Below the pieces are notes generated by a model. The model did not search any database. It was not told where the DNA came from and saw only the letters and a program-made list of their open reading frames with translations. Shown in pieces: positions 61,795-64,000 of a stretch of DNA of 64,000 nucleotides (within the stretch, counting starts at the first letter, position 1; each line of letters starts with the position of its first letter). Where the stretch lies: NCBI GenBank assembly GCA_905250115.1, contig CAJNOI010000012.1, positions 725,273-789,272 of the forward strand, in the 5' to 3' direction. Both the position numbers and the translations under genes were made by a program. The stretch comes from Adineta steineri (lineage: Eukaryota > Rotifera > Eurotatoria > Adinetida > Adinetidae).

Positions 61795-63406
61795 ATGAAA
61801 AAAATGCGTGCAAATTATCACCCAATACTACAGACAAATGTCCATCGTGATTCACCGATTCCACAAGTATTTCTTATCGAAAAGGAACAAAATTTAGCTA
61901 GTCATCCTTCGACATCAACCAATCATAATCATCACCAACAATCTGTTCCCAAACAAATCAAAGATTCGAAAGAATGTCAATTGTCAATCAATTCTCAAGT
62001 TTCTCATTCGTTTGAAAAAGATTTCGTCGAGAAAAAACCTAAAGAACATCATCGACGAGTTTTATTCATTATGGAACCGATTATCATTGGTTTAATTCTT
62101 TTCCCAATTATAATTCTTTTCTGGCAGTGTGGATGGAATGTTATATTCGTTTTATTGAATTCAGTCAATAGATATCCACCATCTGCTTCTCAACAATATT
62201 TAGGGACGGAAGAGTCAAAAATTCTAACAAACATTCTATCTTTAAATGGCTCACAAAAAGTCTTAGAGAAAGAATATTTATCAAAATTTGACAAACAAAA
62301 ACCCTCGAAATTAGCAAAAAATTCACAAATAAAGGGTAAAAAGGGGAAAGGATTATCACACAAGAAGCCCTTGCACATTAATAACGATGATCCGTTAGTA
62401 TCAAATCTTGAAGGAGACGATTTTTCATTTCAATCATTATTTATTTCGTATGTCGTCGCTCAAGTTTTTCTTCTTTGTTTTTATCTCGGTCAAGATTTTT
62501 TCTACAATTTTCTCAAAAGACAAACTTATATAATTCAAATTATTCTATTAAAATGTCATATATTTGTCTCAGCATCAATTTATATTATTCAATGGGAAAT
62601 GATTTGGACAATGTGGGATCAATATACTTCCGATGAATGGGATTTTGAATTACTTCTTTCTTTAACATTTCTATTTGTATTAATTATCTTCACAGGACAT
62701 TTATCAGATCTGGTTTGTGCTCCATTTCTCATTAGTTATGATTCTATTGAATATTGTTTACTATCTAGTTGTCCTCTTCTAACACGACAAGTAAGTTTGA
62801 TCTTTAATATTGAGAAAAGAAAGAAATATATTCTATTTTTTTTCTTATTTAAAGATGAAACAATGGAAAATTAATTTAATAAATTTTATTTTATACGAAA
62901 TTATCATTTCGAATATAATAATCATAATATGGCGCGGTTTTTATCATTTTATTGATATATATTTCTATCCTGATGATTGGGTTCGATCTGTTTGGATTTG
63001 TTTATTGATTGGCTATATTCTTTATTTTCCTTTAATGTATTTTCAAAATTACTTGGAAAATTTAAATTTCAAATATGAATTTTGGATATTTATTTCGAGA
63101 AATTTTCCTCAATTCTATGAAAATATTCGTCATTTCTTTGCTTTTTTTTCATGTCTCTTTCTTTGGCGTGGTTTTTGGCTTTTATATGATTCATATATTG
63201 ATATTTTCGAATCTTATTTTCAAACATGTTTATTATTATATCTTTCATCATTTCTAGTTTTGGCTTTAATTCAAACGGCATCATCAATCAATGGTCCACT
63301 CAACACTATGAAAGATGAAAATGGTTTTTTTCCTCTTTATCCAAATTGTTATGTTTCGACAATCTTTAGGAAATTATGTCAATTACCTTTTTTTAATCAA
63401 AACTAA
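61795..63406 (+). CDS. Fuseless-like multi-pass membrane protein
   Basis: Exons 61795-62790 and 62855-63406 join in phase 0 across a 64-bp intron to 515 residues. A hydrophilic, His/Gln/Ser-rich cytosolic start (1-85) is followed by a first helix (IIIGLILFPIIILFW), a long Lys-rich loop, then seven or so more helices. Paired motifs IIIIIWRGFYHFIDIYF and CLFLWRGFWLLYDSYIDIF are the WRG..x..D signature of the Fuseless family, an eight-helix protein needed for presynaptic calcium-channel function in flies. A conserved tail NGPLNTMKDENGFFPLYP ends it. In this animal it would probably act in neuronal membranes (inference from the family). Confidence 0.7.
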
Positions 63407-63600
63407 ATAAATAATATATCAGATTCTACAATACTTTTTTTAAAATAAAACGTTTTAAATTCAAGCAGATAACAGGTTGTGGTCTGTTCTTCCTATTCTT
63501 GAAACTTTGTGTAAAACAACAAACAGATTTTTCAAATAAAAAGAGTTTACAAATCTAAAAACTAAGTTAAACTTCCAATGTCTTTTCTTTGGATTCTTAA
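63407..63600. other. Short intergenic stretch
   Basis: AT-rich 3' flank of the Fuseless-like gene, with AATAAA-like signals (for example near 63445). No gene. Confidence 0.5.
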
Positions 63601-64000
63601 TAAATGTAATGAACGAATGATCATAGCTTATTTATTTTCAGTTGAACGACAATTATTAGCTAAACCATATTTATTTCTAACATCTCCATCATATGCAGTG
63701 CACAACTTTCAACAGAACACTAGAGTCTAAATTCAAGATTTTACATACCAAGTTATTGAAAAATATATAGAACTAGATACTTACCAACCATGTTTCAAAC
63801 GATAAGCAATCTCTATTACACTTTTAACTGTCAAAACTGCTCGTAGTCGTGCACGTACATGTAATAATGATCAACAAACCTTTTTAATATTATTTAAGAA
63901 ACAATTACAAATACGAAAAGAACTCTATGTTACACCAATACTTATTATTCTCAGTTCATTGCCACGAATCATTCTATCGTTTACGTATGCTTGTACTGAA
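63601..64000 (+). pseudogene. Remnant of a bdelloid 7TM receptor gene (runs off right edge)
   Basis: In one frame the right end reads KELYVTPILIILSSLPRIIL followed by SFTYACTE, the sixth-helix signature of a bdelloid 7TM family often found after EGF repeats. It is preceded by FLILFKKQLQIR and a basic RSRARTC. Upstream in the same general direction are short open pieces interrupted by stop codons (near 63728 and 63812). It is either an intron-split live gene or, more likely, a decayed copy; the rest is outside the window. Confidence 0.4.

Overview
The window is almost certainly from a bdelloid rotifer (Adineta/Rotaria type). It is very AT-rich. Most introns are 50-100 bp with GT..AG ends, and most genes have few exons. 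It carries gene families known to be expanded in bdelloids: NHL-propeller receptors with a 7TM end, FG-GAP/VCBS repeat proteins, an arginine ADP-ribosyltransferase, F-box/LRR and F-box/ankyrin proteins, T-rich type II membrane proteins and several orphan GPCRs. The genus is inferred only. Two 100-N assembly gaps are present (11516-11615 and 54604-54703). Exon models were built by hand from splice signals, and codon phase was checked by exon-length arithmetic.

Layout, left to right. A bacterial-type alpha-2-macroglobulin runs off the left edge (1-3065, -). It is followed by a GPCR (5180-6097, -), an M1 aminopeptidase N (6396-9484, -), an MRH-domain secreted protein with an in-frame TGA (10474-10995, -) and an SLC35G-like transporter (13432-14634, +). 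A large modular receptor (15703-25288, -) follows: signal peptide, two tandem NHL exons, three copies of a 130-residue ectodomain and a 7TM end. Next come a two-exon GPCR (26478-27467, -), a small Golgin-A7/ERF4-like membrane protein (29167-30006, +), a PAN plus FG-GAP secreted protein (30909-33133, -), an ART-TM-FG-GAP fusion (34258-37819, -) and a GNAT acetyltransferase broken by one TAG (38877-39881, -).

The second half holds a five-exon T-rich type II membrane protein with a C-terminal ectodomain (40910-43055, +), a Leu/Ser-repeat membrane protein built from simple sequence (45839-46609, -) lying between two copies of an ~800-bp duplication, an MFS-like pseudogene, a frameshifted F-box/LRR pseudogene, and a diubiquitin-VWA fusion gene (51421-53546, +). 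It ends with a Gly/His-rich small protein, a probable mitochondrial small protein, an F-box/ankyrin protein, a Fuseless-like 8TM protein (61795-63406, +) and the remnant of another 7TM gene at the right edge.

The most interesting features are: (1) the Ub-Ub-VWA fusion, whose second ubiquitin ends Gly-Cys, not Gly-Gly; (2) the predicted cytosolic ADP-ribosyltransferase joined through a 25-nt microexon to a membrane anchor and an extracellular beta-propeller; (3) a dispersed family of about 14 GC-rich fold-back repeats with arms like CTTGAGGGTGTGGG / CCCACACCCTCAAG, which contain the bdelloid telomere-like hexamer and lie only between genes or in introns.
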